From: Symbiodinium natans
Lineage: Eukaryota > Sar > Dinophyceae > Suessiales > Symbiodiniaceae
DNA length: 64,000 bases
Direction of reading: 5' to 3'
Assembly: GCA_905221605.1 (NCBI GenBank)
Contig: CAJNDS010002197.1
Coordinates: 402,352-466,351 of the forward strand
Shown: piece after piece, positions 54,610-64,000 of the stretch
Position numbering within the stretch: the first letter of the stretch is position 1
Layout: each line of letters starts with the position of its first letter
Notes under the pieces: generated by a model
Databases searched by the model: none
What the model saw: the letters and a program-made list of their open reading frames with translations, nothing else
Told to the model about the DNA's origin: nothing
Program-made: the position numbers and the translations under genes

Positions 54610-56317
54610 ATGGCGGTGTTGGGCGGGATGTTGAGTGTTCGTGTGATTTCTGGTGATGAGGTGGTCTCCATGCCGATGGCGCAATTTGCGGAGATGACAA
54701 AGCTAGAAGAACATCCAGTACGTTATTTGAAACAGCTCGTTGGTGATGTGCGCAGGCTCTCCAGATTCAGGCTGCGGCTGCTTCAGAACGGCATCGAGTT
54801 GGATGATGGCACTCTGCTCGAGGGACAAGCAGATCTAGAATTGGTGCAGCTGACCTTCTCTTCAGCCTCAGACGCGCAAGTGGCAGAACTTGTTGCAGCA
54901 GCAGGAGACAACGAAGTCGCGGAGGTCGAGCACATACTAGGCAGACCTCAGAATCCAGACTTGGGTAATCCATCGCCTCTTGTGAAAGCTTCGTTCGGTG
55001 GCCACTTGGAAGTTGCCCGCCTCTTGCTGGAAGCCAACGCTGATCCTGACATGATGAGGCTAGGTAGGCCTTGGGTATATTTTATATTTCCCTTCTTGGG
55101 GTTTAAGAGGATCATGTTCAGGAACCCTAACCCCTAACCCTTTTTCAGAGGTTTTTTTTTGGGGTCAGCCCAGGAGCCCCTTGGTGTTTGCTTCCATGTG
55201 TGGTCATGTTGAAGTGATCAGCCTGCTCCTCGAGCGCCGGGCAGACAGCAACAATGGATGTCCTTTGCACGTTGCCGCCAAAAACGGCCATGCAACCATT
55301 GTTCGCCTACTGCTTGCAGCTGGTGCAGAATTCGACAAGCAAGTCGGCACTACAGGCTCGACCCCGTTGCATCGCGCAGCACTTCGTGGCCATTTGAGCG
55401 TTGTCCGTGCGTTGCTCGACGCGAGGGCTGACCCGAACCTAGAAAACGAGCAGGGGGAAACCCCTTTGTTCAGGGCTGTGCGCAAATCCCACTACAGTAT
55501 TGTTTGTGCCTTGCTAGAGGCTGGTTGCAACAAGGACAAGGCAGACAGCAGTGGCGAAACTCCTTTGTCGACGGCTTGCTTAAACAATCACTCGCAAATG
55601 GTCCATTTGTTGCTGGCGGCGGCTGCTGATGCGAATGAGGTGTCAGCTTATGGCCAGTCGTTGCTGCATTTGGCAGCATTTGCAAGTGATCCGGAAATTG
55701 TCGACTTGTTGCTTGAGGCAGGGGTGGACAAGGACAGTGTACATTCAAACGGCGAGACCCCGTTGCACATGGCTTGTCGTTTCGACAGAACAGAGAATGT
55801 CCGCGCCCTCCTCGAAGCAAAGGCAGACAAAGATAAAGCCACCAAGGACGGCGAAACCCCTTTGCATATCGCTTCTCGCCAGAGCATTTCGAAAGACATC
55901 GTCCGCCTCCTGCTAGAAGCAAAGGCAGACAGGGACAAGTTTGATGGCTCTAGCAACACGCCCCTGAAAGCAGCCCTAGAGTGCAACTGTGCAGCGGCTG
56001 TCCACCTTTTGCAGGACAACACGGGAGTTCATGAACCCGAAGCTGATCAGACAAAGACCTTTGGAATCTGGACACTGTCCCTTGCAGCCGTGGTGGTTCC
56101 CATTGCTGTTCTGTGTGCTCAGCATGCTTACACCTTGCAGAGAAAACCATGCTGCGTTTGCAGTAAGTTGCGAGTCAGGAGGCGGTTCTGCTACGAGATG
56201 ATGATACCGTCCACCCCCAAAGCCTATACCATCAAACGAAGCCTTCATCAACCCGAATCAACCCCGAGCCCCACACCTCTCAGCTCCCAACTCGCAACCT
56301 TAAACCCTGGACCCTAA
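54610..56317 (+). CDS. Ubiquitin-like/ankyrin-repeat protein with C-terminal membrane anchor, one or more introns
   Basis: Exon 1 encodes a ubiquitin-like fold at residues 7-83 (LSVRVISGDE start, LRLLQNGIELDDGTLLEG, LELVQLTF end), then the first ankyrin repeat (SPLVKASFGGHLEVARLLLE). After an intron, nine more repeats follow (SPLVFASMCGHVEVISLLLE through TPLKAALECNCAAAVHLL), each with TPLH-type turns and LLL helices. A hydrophobic helix WTLSLAAVVVPIAVLCA near the C-terminus suggests membrane anchoring. With the preferred intron the product is 540 aa. Ubiquitin-like plus ankyrin architecture is common in Symbiodiniaceae gene sets; partner and function are unknown. The last ~50 residues are low complexity and run into CCCTAA-type DNA. 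A consensus splice donor (CAGTAAGT, GT at 56163) just after the membrane segment suggests that the true 3' end is spliced to sequence I could not identify. The start is the first ATG in frame; a second ATG six codons later is also possible. Confidence 0.85.
55064..55148 (+). other. Probable intron of the ankyrin gene, with telomere-like branch region
   Basis: The frame changes between ankyrin repeats 1 and 2. Donor AG|GTAGGC (55064) and acceptor CCCTTTTTCAG (55148) keep frame and give DMMRLEVFFWGQPRSPLVF. Alternatives that also keep frame are GT 55075 with AG 55150 or 55168, and a GC-AG intron 55059-55173, which gives the most ankyrin-like join (DMMRSPLVF). The 3' part reads AACCCTAACCCCTAACCC, which contains CTAAC branch-point matches. 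Confidence 0.65.
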
Positions 56318-56809
56318 CCCCTAAACTCTCAACCCTGAGCCCTCATCAACCCTTTCCCCTTCGACCCAAAACAAAGCCTTAAGCAATCATCTGTGTAGAG
56401 TTTGCGTTTTCGGTGGGGGGGAGGGGGGTGTAAGGTAGGGTTTAGGGTGTAGAGTTACACATGACACCATCCAAGACCGACAGTTCTCACAGTGTGACAT
56501 GCCGAAGCACTTAAACCCCAACTTGGCGCACGGGCGGTGGGTAGTTAATCCCGAAACCCTATAGTAAACTCCATATAGTTTGGACATGGTTTAAGAACGG
56601 CTAGTGCTGGGATTCCCTTTTGCAACCCTCTTGGGGTATGGGGATCGTGATGTTCCAGCAATTCTTTTTAAGGGTATAAGGAGGGACCCCTATTCCCCTG
56701 TATAACCCTATACATACCTTATATAGTCCCTATATGCCCAGGTAGCCCCAAAGCAACCCCTAAATTACCCCTAAGGTCCCTAAGAATGGGTCCATCCTTT
56801 AGTCCCTTA
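56318..56809. other. 3' flank of the ankyrin gene, with dispersed repeat family F copy 2
   Basis: The 56563-56680 stretch (CCATATAGTTTGGACATGG, TAGTGCTGGGATTCCC, AACCCTCTTGGGGTATGGGG) is a diverged copy of 36618-36740. The rest is degraded CCCTAAA-type and G-rich sequence. Confidence 0.6.
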
Positions 56810-56952
56810 GGTTTAGGGTTTAGGGTTTAGGGTTTAGGGTTTAGGGTTTAGGGTTTAGGGTTTAGGGTTTAGGGTTTAGGGTTTAGGGTTTAGGGTTTAG
56901 GGTTTAGGGTTTAGGGTTTAGGGTTTAGGGTTTAGGGTTTAGGGTTTAGGGT
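56810..56952 (+). repeat. Perfect interstitial telomeric array, (TTTAGGG)20
   Basis: Twenty uninterrupted TTTAGGG units, the longest G-strand-on-plus array in the window, about 500 bp downstream of the ankyrin gene. Confidence 0.95.
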
Positions 56953-57583
56953 GATATTGGGAATGTGCTGTAAACCTGAAACCCTTTAGGCGTATAAGTC
57001 GCCTTCCTCCCGCTTGTGCAGAGTAGGGATGGCTGGTATGCCAGCATCTGACATGTTTGCTGCATTGAATGTGTGGGTTCATCTGGATGGTTTAGGGTTT
57101 AGGCTTGAGAGTTCAGGTTTTAGGGTTTAGGGGGTTTAGGGTTTAGGGTTTACTAAACCCTAGGGTTTTGGGCTTAGGTTTTAGGGGGCCGTCGCGTCTC
57201 AGAGGCACATACGAAGGGCCCTTTGCTAAGCCCTAAGCCCTAATCCCTAAAGCCTAAGCCCTAAACTGGAATGTAGGGCTTTGGGGCGAAAATGCCCTCG
57301 TTCACGAGGCCTGGATGACGAAGCGAGGCTGGCCGAAAGCACCGATTGGTTCGGGAACCATTCTCCGGCACAAAAGCCTGAAATCCACAAAGCCCAAGAC
57401 TAGTCACCTTAAACCCTAAACCCTAAACCCCAAACCCCAAACCCCAAACCCCAAACCCCAAACCCTAAACCCTAAACCCTAAACCCTACACCCGTTTGAT
57501 CATCGAACTTGCGGAGCCGGGGTGCTTCTTCCGTGCACTACCTGCTACCCAGACCCGAAACCCCCAAAATCGTCCAAACCTCC
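56953..57583. repeat. Short tracts including a head-to-head junction
   Basis: TTTAGGG units at about 57132-57150 run directly into CTAAACCC (57151-57161), another G-to-C-strand junction. CCCTAAA with five CCCCAAA units lies at about 57409-57490. Otherwise anonymous. Confidence 0.75.
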
Positions 57584-57676
57584 TTAGGGTTTAGGGTTTA
57601 GGGTTTAGGGTTTAGGGTTTAGGGTTTAGGGTTTAGGGTTTAGGGTTTAGGGTTTAGGGTTTAGGGTTTAGGGTTT
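57584..57676 (+). repeat. Interstitial telomeric array, (TTTAGGG)13
   Basis: Perfect TTTAGGG units, followed 45 bp later by a 42-nt poly-G run. Confidence 0.95.
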
Positions 57677-57720
57677 TGGCAGAGAGCCTCTGGCTACATT
57701 TCTCTTCGCCTAGGGCCTAG

Positions 57721-57721
<1 letters not shown>

Positions 57722-57764
<43 letters not shown>

Positions 57765-57786
57765 GGGGGGGGCCGGGGGGGGGGGG
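57722..57786 (+). repeat. Poly-G tract, 42 nt uninterrupted
   Basis: G from 57722 to 57763, then G-runs broken by T and CC to 57786. Confidence 0.95.
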
Positions 57787-58353
57787 ACTGAGGATGGGCA
57801 CTGGCTTGCCCATGGCCGTCCTAAATCAATTTCAGGGCGATCAAATGGGTGCATTCCCTAAACACCCACCGGAAGAGAGATGAGGGTTTATGGCAGAGGG
57901 TTTAGGGTTTTGGGTTTAGGGTTTAGGCTTTAGGGTACCTACTTGGAGGCTCATGGTTCTTATAACTCTCAAAAAAAACAGTGGCTGAAACCTTTGCCTT
58001 CCGAGGCAACAATTTGGAAGACCATGTGCCTCAGTACCCTCAACTCCAAAGCCCGTCACCTAGGTTTAGGGTTTAGAGTTTAGGCATCCCTACATGTCGA
58101 ACCTTACGCCCTAAGCACTAAAACCCGAAAGCCCAGGAGCCTCATAGCACAAAAGTGCAAGCTGCTAACGCAAACCCCGAATTTCAAATTACCTACGGTT
58201 TCGCGGGGTAGAGGGTTCATGGATGAGGGCGGGGGGGGGGGGGGGCTGTAGCTCAAATTTCAGGGGGTCATGACCTGCTGCACTAGTCCCGAAAGCCCTG
58301 AACTTCAACAAGCCTTCTAAAGATTATGCCCTGCTGTAATGTTGGACCTGGTT
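57787..58353. other. Anonymous segment with short tracts
   Basis: TTTAGGG derivatives lie at 57898-57945. A fragment of family A (ACTTGGAGGCTCATGGTTCT) lies at about 57951-57975. A G-run lies at about 58229-58244. No gene. Confidence 0.6.
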
Positions 58354-58630
58354 TAGTGGGGGGCCTCCTCCATAAAAATTGGCTGAATTATTCAGGACGC
58401 CCTGACTGTTTGTGGGTCCTTGTTTAAAGTCAAATCGTCCGGGCGCCGTAAGACAATTCCACGTGGCGCGCTTTTATAAAAGACTGCCGGGCATCGCTGC
58501 CCCATTTAAACTTATCTAAACTCCTCCCCATTCAAATCCCCGGGGCCGTCTAAACTGGGCAGAACCCAGCCTCGACTGTTCGGGGTTCGGGAGGGGGGGG
58601 GGGGTCACACAGTAAAGAGGGTGCAACATT
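58354..58630 (+). mobile_element. ~275-bp dispersed element family E, direct copy
   Basis: TTCAGGACGCCCTGACTGTT, CGTCCGGGCGCCGTAAGACA, ATTCCACGTGGCGCGCTTTT, ATAAAAGACTGCCGGGCATC, a G-run, then AAAGAGGGTGCAACATT. It is the reverse-orientation partner of 51507-51782; the two bracket the ankyrin gene. Confidence 0.85.
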
Positions 58631-60122
58631 GAGCCCCAAACCCTAAACCCTAAACCCTAAACCCCAAACCCTAAACCCTAAACCCTAAACCCCAAAAACC
58701 CCTAACCTTTAGCATGGAACCCTCAAGCCCTACGGCCAAGTTCTTGAATTCGCCCCTGCAAGATATATGCCCTCCCCTCTTGCATCCTAAACCTTAAAAC
58801 ATTAAAGCCCGCACGCCCTTCGAAGCACCAAACCCTAAACCCTAAACCCTAAACCCTAAACCCTAAACCCTAAACCCTAAACCCTAAACCCTAAACCCTA
58901 AACCCTCGACCCTCAACCCTCAACCCTCAACCCTAAACTCCAAAGCCTGCGTCGCCTACGTCGAAGAGGCTGCAAGTGCACCTACCGCTACGGGGGCCTG
59001 GAGGTGGAAGCACAAGAGTTCCCACCGAAGCTTGGCAGCCCTAGTGGTGTGAAACCCTAAGCCCTAAACCCTAAACCCTAGCCCTAAACCCAAACCCCAA
59101 ACCCTAAACCCTAATTAAACCCTAAACCCTAAACCCTACATAGGCAGAAGCCATGTGCAGGATCCCTGGGCCTAGGAACCAGGCATTGCAAGAAACCTCC
59201 GTGACATCAACGCAGTATTCTTGCGGTGCTTACATTTCATTTTTTGCATAGCGCACATGAGTTGCACATCCTTGTGAGGCCTGCAAAGCTAAACCCTAAA
59301 CCCTAAGCCCCACCCCCCCAACCCCTAAACCCCAAACTCTAAACCCTAAGCCTTAAACCCCAAAACCCAAACCCCAAACTCTAAACCCTAAACCCTAAAC
59401 CCTAAACCCTAAACCCTACACCCTAAACCCTAAACCCTAAACCCTAAACCCTAAACAAACCCTAATCAGCCCTGAGTCATCTAAACCCTTTGCCCCTAAC
59501 CTCAAGCTTCATTGAAGCCTCAGAAGGTCTCGAAGCCCAAAACGTCCCAAATCCAAGGGTGTAGGGGTGTAGGGTTTAGGGTTCAGGGTTTAGGGTTCAG
59601 GGGCGTGGAATCGTAAATCAGGTTCATGATTGAGCTGCTGCGGCACTCCATGTGCCTTGGGCCATGCAAGTAGCACAACTCGAGCTGCGGACTTTAGGAC
59701 TTGAGGGAGGGTTTAGGGTTCAGGGTTCAGGGTTTAGGGTCTAGGGTTTAGGGTTTAGGGTGTAGGATTGAGGGCGAGTTGCCACTACTAACCGCTTTCA
59801 ATGCGCACCTGATTATCACATATAGCCCAGTCCCAGCATGCACCTTCCAATTCAAACAGGCCAATCTGTTCCAGCTTTGCTTTTTTGACCCTAAACCCTA
59901 AGCCCTAAACCCGAAACCCTAAACCCATGGGAGAGGTTGAGGATTTCGTACATGCCGCTTCTAAGAAGCGTTTCCACCAAGCTTCGCGCGCCTGATTGAG
60001 CCTCACCCCACACACACAGGCACCCTGACCCTGAACCCTAAACCCGAAAGCCCAAACCCCCCAAGCCACCCAAGAACTACACCCTAGCCGAGAATACGTC
60101 CACTTTCCAAGTTTCCTTGAGG
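58631..60122. repeat. Telomere-repeat island, penultimate block
   Basis: CCCTAAA arrays lie at about 58636-58695, 58831-58905 (followed by three CCCTCAA units), 59050-59140, 59285-59465 and 59888-59928. TTTAGGG lies at about 59567-59605 and 59708-59765. Intervening segments are anonymous. Confidence 0.85.
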
Positions 60123-60258
60123 CCTAAACCCCAAACCCCAAACCCCAAACCCCAAACCCCAAACCCTAAACCCTAAACCCTAAACCCTAAACCCTAAACC
60201 CTAAACCCTAAACCCTAAACCCTAAACCCTAAACCCTAAACCCTAAACCCTAAACCCC
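60123..60258 (-). repeat. Two-block array: five CCCCAAA then about thirteen CCCTAAA
   Basis: A homogeneous CCCCAAA block abuts a homogeneous CCCTAAA block. The same two-block order recurs 300 bp away at 60431. Confidence 0.95.
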
Positions 60259-60430
60259 ACCCATTCTGATGCCTGCACATCTGGCTTGTAATCCCCAGGC
60301 CCCACCAAGCCCCAAGCTTCTAAGCCCTACGCCCTAAGCTTTAAAAGCAGCCCTAAGCCCTACGCCTTATACGCCCTAAGACCCTAAGCCGTATAAGCCC
60401 TAAATCCCAAGCCCGAAGCCCGAAAAACTA
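60259..60430. other. Spacer between the paired two-block arrays
   Basis: Contains AAGCCCTACGCC-type degraded units at about 60320-60420. No gene. Confidence 0.6.
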
Positions 60431-60550
60431 AAAACCCCAAACCCCAAACCCCAAACCCCAAACCCCAAACCCTAAACCCTAAACCCTAAACCCTAAACCC
60501 TAAACCCTAAACCCTAAACCCTAAACCCTAAACCCTAAACCCTAAACCCC
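60431..60550 (-). repeat. Two-block array: five CCCCAAA then about eleven CCCTAAA
   Basis: Same structure as 60123-60258, with a slightly shorter CCCTAAA block. Confidence 0.95.
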
Positions 60551-61660
60551 GACCTCAACCTGGCCTCGGGGGCCTCGAAAGTTCTTGGCCGACGAGGGAG
60601 TCAGGGATTGAAGGGGACTGGTGCTTCTATTTTAGGGTTTAGGGTTTAGGGTTTAGGGTTTAGGGTTTAGGGTTTAGGGTTTAGGGCTTTGCTTCCCTGC
60701 CTTTCGGGTTTAAGGGTTCAGGGTTCAGGGTTCAGAGCTCCCCTACTTGCAGAACCGGTACGCCGAGGCACTTCTGCGGCATAGGTGAGAGGGAGTGGCC
60801 CGACTCCTGCAACCTCAACTACTACGAGGTGGCCATGCTTGGTGATGTTGAGGGCATTGGGGTTCAGGGGTTTAGGGTTCAGGGGTGCAGGGTTTAGCCT
60901 CTAGGTCCCTGTTTGGAGTTCGGGTGCCCGGATTTCGGGGGTACTATTTGGGTACCTAACTAAGTTGCCTTTCAAGAGCCAGTAAGCAAGGGGTTCGGGA
61001 TGTAGGGTGAAAGGTTCGACACTAGGGGGCGTTCAGGTTTGGCGTTTAGGTTTCAAGGTTGAGGGGCATGTGTATGTATGCATGCATGTATGTGTGTATG
61101 TAGGTCTGTATCACTGAGCCGTTTTCAAGCTTTCTTGTGAGTTCAAAGGGCCATATCGACCGGTAGGGGCTCCGAATCCACAAAAGGATAAGCATCTAAA
61201 AGCCTTTTGCCCACTCCCGCCGCTGCCCCTGACTAGGATGGTGGAGCCTCAGTTGGCTGGCACGCGGACGATGAGCACCTCTTCCAGGGCAAGCTGCAAG
61301 ACATCCGCACCCTGGGCTTTTCTCAGTTTGGCTGCGGTCTTGAATTGTTTGTTGGGTTTGAGTGGGGGCAAGTGGTCTGGGGGTGGGCTGAGAGAGATTC
61401 GTGGTGGCACCGGTTAAGCAATCAACCTCGCTAATTGGAGAACTATCCCCGAATCTTACAGGTGTCGGGTACATGCGTTTTTGGAGAGCATGCAAAGGAT
61501 GCGCTAACGGCCACCAAGCCCCCGAAGCCCCACAACCAAAACCTTCTTGCAGTTCGCATGTGCCAGCGGCCCTTGGGGTTCAGAGTCACTATGAAGTTAT
61601 ACAGTTATACATGCTGTTTTCTGTAGTAGGTTCAGTCAGTACTGCCCCTGTTCGCAAGCA
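60551..61660. repeat. TTTAGGG array and anonymous segment
   Basis: (TTTAGGG)8 lies at about 60631-60688. TTCAGGG units lie at about 60714-60735. (GTAT/GCAT)n lies at about 61069-61105. The 61110-61660 segment is free of telomeric repeats and contains unrecognised ORFs on both strands. Confidence 0.7.
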
Positions 61661-61699
61661 ACCCTAAACCTCGAACCCTCAACCCTCAACCCTCAACCT

Positions 61700-61737
<38 letters not shown>

Positions 61738-61825
61738 ACTCTCAACCCTAAACCCTAAGCCCCTAAACCCTAAACCCTAAACCCTAAACTCTAAACCCTA
61801 AACCCTAAACCCTAAACCCTAAACC

Positions 61826-61878
<53 letters not shown>

Positions 61879-61914
61879 ACCCTAAACCCTAAACCCTAAA
61901 CCCTAAACCCCAAG
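61661..61914 (-). repeat. Alternating blocks of CCCTCAA and CCCTAAA
   Basis: About ten CCCTCAA units, then about nine CCCTAAA-type units, then about eight CCCTCAA, then about five CCCTAAA. Each block is internally uniform, with occasional CCTTCAA or CTCTCAA variants. Confidence 0.95.
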
Positions 61915-62007
61915 CCAATCCCAAGGCATCGTGTCGCTGTCTTTTGGCCAAGCCCGCAGCTTCGAGCTGCGAAGAAACTGGCCGGAGGCCAGCCTTCACC
62001 CTCATGG

Positions 62008-62150
62008 CCCTGAACCCTGAACCCTGAACCCTGAACCCTGAACCCTGAACCCTGAACCCTAAACCCTAAACCCTAAACCCTAAACCCTAATCCCTAAACC
62101 CTAGACCCTAGACCCTAAACCCTGATCCCTAAACCCTAAACCCTAAACTT
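62008..62150 (-). repeat. Block array: seven CCCTGAA then CCCTAAA-type units
   Basis: About seven uniform CCCTGAA units are followed by CCCTAAA and CCCTAGA units. Confidence 0.95.
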
Positions 62151-64000
62151 ACCTGGTCTGAGGGTTCTGGGTTCATGGAGTCAGGGCCTCAGCCCTTTGG
62201 GAGTTAGGACTTCTCGGTGCCTGGATCTAGGAGGATCGGACTATTTCAGGTGGTGCTTTGATTCTCCTTGCCAAAGCGGTAAAATGCGCCTGCCCCGATG
62301 GCCGCATGGGTTTTTGAGTCTAGGGTATAGGGTTTGGGGTTTGGGGTTTAGGGTTTAGGGATTAGGGTTTAGGGCTTAGGGTTTAGGGTTTGGGGTTTAG
62401 GGTTTGGGGTTTAGGGCTCCGGGTCCCAGAGAAGGTATATTTCAAGGCCCGGCCGGTTTTTGCATGTAGCGGTTCACCTCTTTTGCTTAGGGCCTGGCTC
62501 ATGCCTTCAAACCCCCGGCCCTGAAGCCTCCAACCCACGCGGCCTAAACCCTGAACCCTAAACCCTAAACCCTAAACTCTAAAACCCTAAACGCCCTAAA
62601 CTCTGAAGCATGAAGCTGCCACATCCCGAGCAGGGAGACGAGCCGGGGGTTGAGAGGATTGTGCGCCCAGACATGCATCCGGAAGGTTTGGGGTTCAGGG
62701 TTTAGGGTTTAGGGTTTAGGGTTTAGGGTTTAGGGTTTAGGGTTTAGGGTTTAGGGTTTAGGGTTAGGGCTGAGGGCTTTTTCCTAGTCTCCTCAACCTT
62801 TGTAAGCCCTTAAGCACTTGGCAGCTTACAAGCAGTTTGTCTTGCGGGTTTCCGGCTAGCGCCTTGCATGTTGCGGTTCTCAGAGTTTGGGGGTTTATCG
62901 GGTTTGAGGATTTAGGGTTCAGGGGCTTTAGGGTTTATGGTTTAGGTTTGAGGGCTGTGGGGCGTTAGTGTTTCATGTGCAAGGGGTTCAGGGTTCGTTT
63001 GGGTGTCGCTCGTGGATGTGGACTCCACGGTGCTTGTGTCTTTTCGGCTTGACAGACAGCGGCCTTCTGTTGGATTTCCCTAATTTAAACACCGATTGCT
63101 AAGCGCCAAGCCCAAAACTCGCGTGCCCCCGCTTCAAGCGTGGGTTCTCTTGACCCCAAGAACACCTTTTGTACCCTACGTACCCTGTACCCTAAACCCT
63201 AAACCCTAAACCCTAAAGCCTAAACCCTAAACCCTAAACCCCAAACCCCAAACCCTAAACCCGAGCCTCGAAGCCCCGGTGCAGCTTTCTGAGTGGCGTG
63301 CACCACGAGTTTCGGCACTGAGCTCTTGCGCTTATCTTGATACCCTAAACTCTAAACCCGAAACCCTAGATCCTAAAAAACCCTAAGCCCTAAACCCTGA
63401 GCCCTAAACCCTAAACCCTAAACCCTAAACCCTAAACCCTAAACCCTAAACCCTAAACCCTAAACCGCATCCTTCTTGTGCGAGGTTGAGCAATGGTGAC
63501 CTGATGACCATGGAGGGAACCTTGGCCACGATATGATTGAACCCGCAACGTGTTGAGAGCCCTGAATCCCCTCGAAAACCCTGTAAGCTTTAACCCTGCG
63601 CCCTAAGGGTTTAGGGTTTAGGGTTTAGGGTTTAGGGTTTAGGGTTTAGGGTTTAGGGTTTAGGGTTTAGGATGTAAGAGAGGTCAAGGGGCTTTGTTGT
63701 GGAGCTCCGCCATGTCCTGCTGACCTATTCAAAGAAAGCCTAAACCCTAAACCCTAGACCCTAAACCCTAAACCCTAAACCCTAGACCCTAAACCCTAAA
63801 CCCTAAACCCTATTCAAAGAAAGCGGTTTCGAAAAGCCGAGGCATGACCCAGAAGCATTACCAACATCGTGTTCCCAAAGAGAGCTGCAAGGGGCCGAGG
63901 ATCAATCTCACGTGGCGCCTTGTCTGTAGCAGATCTTTAGCGGTTTTGCTGGACATGGGGTATTTTCCAAACAGGGCAAATAGGGCAACCCCCCCCCCAC
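62151..64000. repeat. Telomere-repeat island, final block
   Basis: TTTAGGG arrays lie at about 62322-62418 (with TTTGGGG), 62690-62766 (10 units) and 63606-63672 (9 units). CCCTAAA arrays lie at about 62545-62592, 63186-63262, 63340-63468 (9 clean units) and 63740-63812. CTATTCAAAGAAAGC occurs at 63725 and again at 63811, so it flanks the last array on both sides as a direct repeat. The window ends in a C-run. No gene is seen. Confidence 0.85.

Noticed and set aside
55204-56022. Minus-strand ORFs of 93-150 codons across the ankyrin gene
   Set aside because: Antisense shadows of the ankyrin repeats; the sense frame carries the recognisable domain.

Overview
The window looks like nuclear DNA of a peridinin-type dinoflagellate, probably a member of the Suessiales (Symbiodinium/Polarella-like). 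Three observations support this. There are two tandem GAPDH genes with a dinoflagellate plastid-targeting leader: two hydrophobic segments and an FVAP motif. There is an ankyrin-repeat gene with the ubiquitin-like N-terminus common in this group. The pervasive heptamer TTTAGGG/CCCTAAA is the Arabidopsis-type telomere repeat reported from dinoflagellates. Genus and species cannot be fixed from the sequence alone. I see no rRNA, tRNA, spliced-leader RNA, CRISPR or prokaryotic operon structure.

Only three protein genes are convincing. Two near-identical plastid GAPDH copies (31422-32822 and 33451-34851, + strand) share one 126-nt GT-AG intron that must be removed to encode the conserved C-terminus. 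A fossil of a third copy's 3' end lies at 35231-35273. One ankyrin-repeat/membrane-anchor gene (54610-56317, + strand) contains an intron built partly of telomere-like sequence. Everything else is repeats, mobile-element debris or anonymous DNA with short ORFs that I do not trust.

Layout. Telomere-repeat islands cover about 1-10.4 kb, 16.5-31 kb, 35-41.5 kb and 56.3-64 kb. They hold roughly 70 interstitial TTTAGGG tracts in both orientations, from 2-3 units up to about 36, separated by 100-300 bp of unrelated sequence. Some tracts are homogenised variants: CCCCAAA, CCCTCAA, CCCTGAA, TTTTGGGG, GGGTTTGTA and TTGAGGG. At least five families of small inverted-repeat elements lie among them. The 10.4-16.4 kb segment is largely free of telomeric tracts and contains a different dispersed repeat family and several tandem repeats. 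The 41.9-54.3 kb segment is a chain of unrelated satellites: AT-only with giant palindromes, a GC-rich 9-mer minisatellite, an ATCATCTTTT microsatellite, a hairpin satellite, a ~55-bp GCAAGCAGTG satellite with higher-order structure, a ~125-bp repeat and a ~350-bp repeat. It has one telomeric tract, at 46.2 kb.

The GAPDH copies would supply the NADPH-linked Calvin-cycle step in the plastid. The ankyrin protein is of unknown function and has no visible link to them. The most unusual property of the window is the density, alternating orientation and sequence diversification of the interstitial telomeric DNA, including insertions inside mobile elements and apparent use within an intron.
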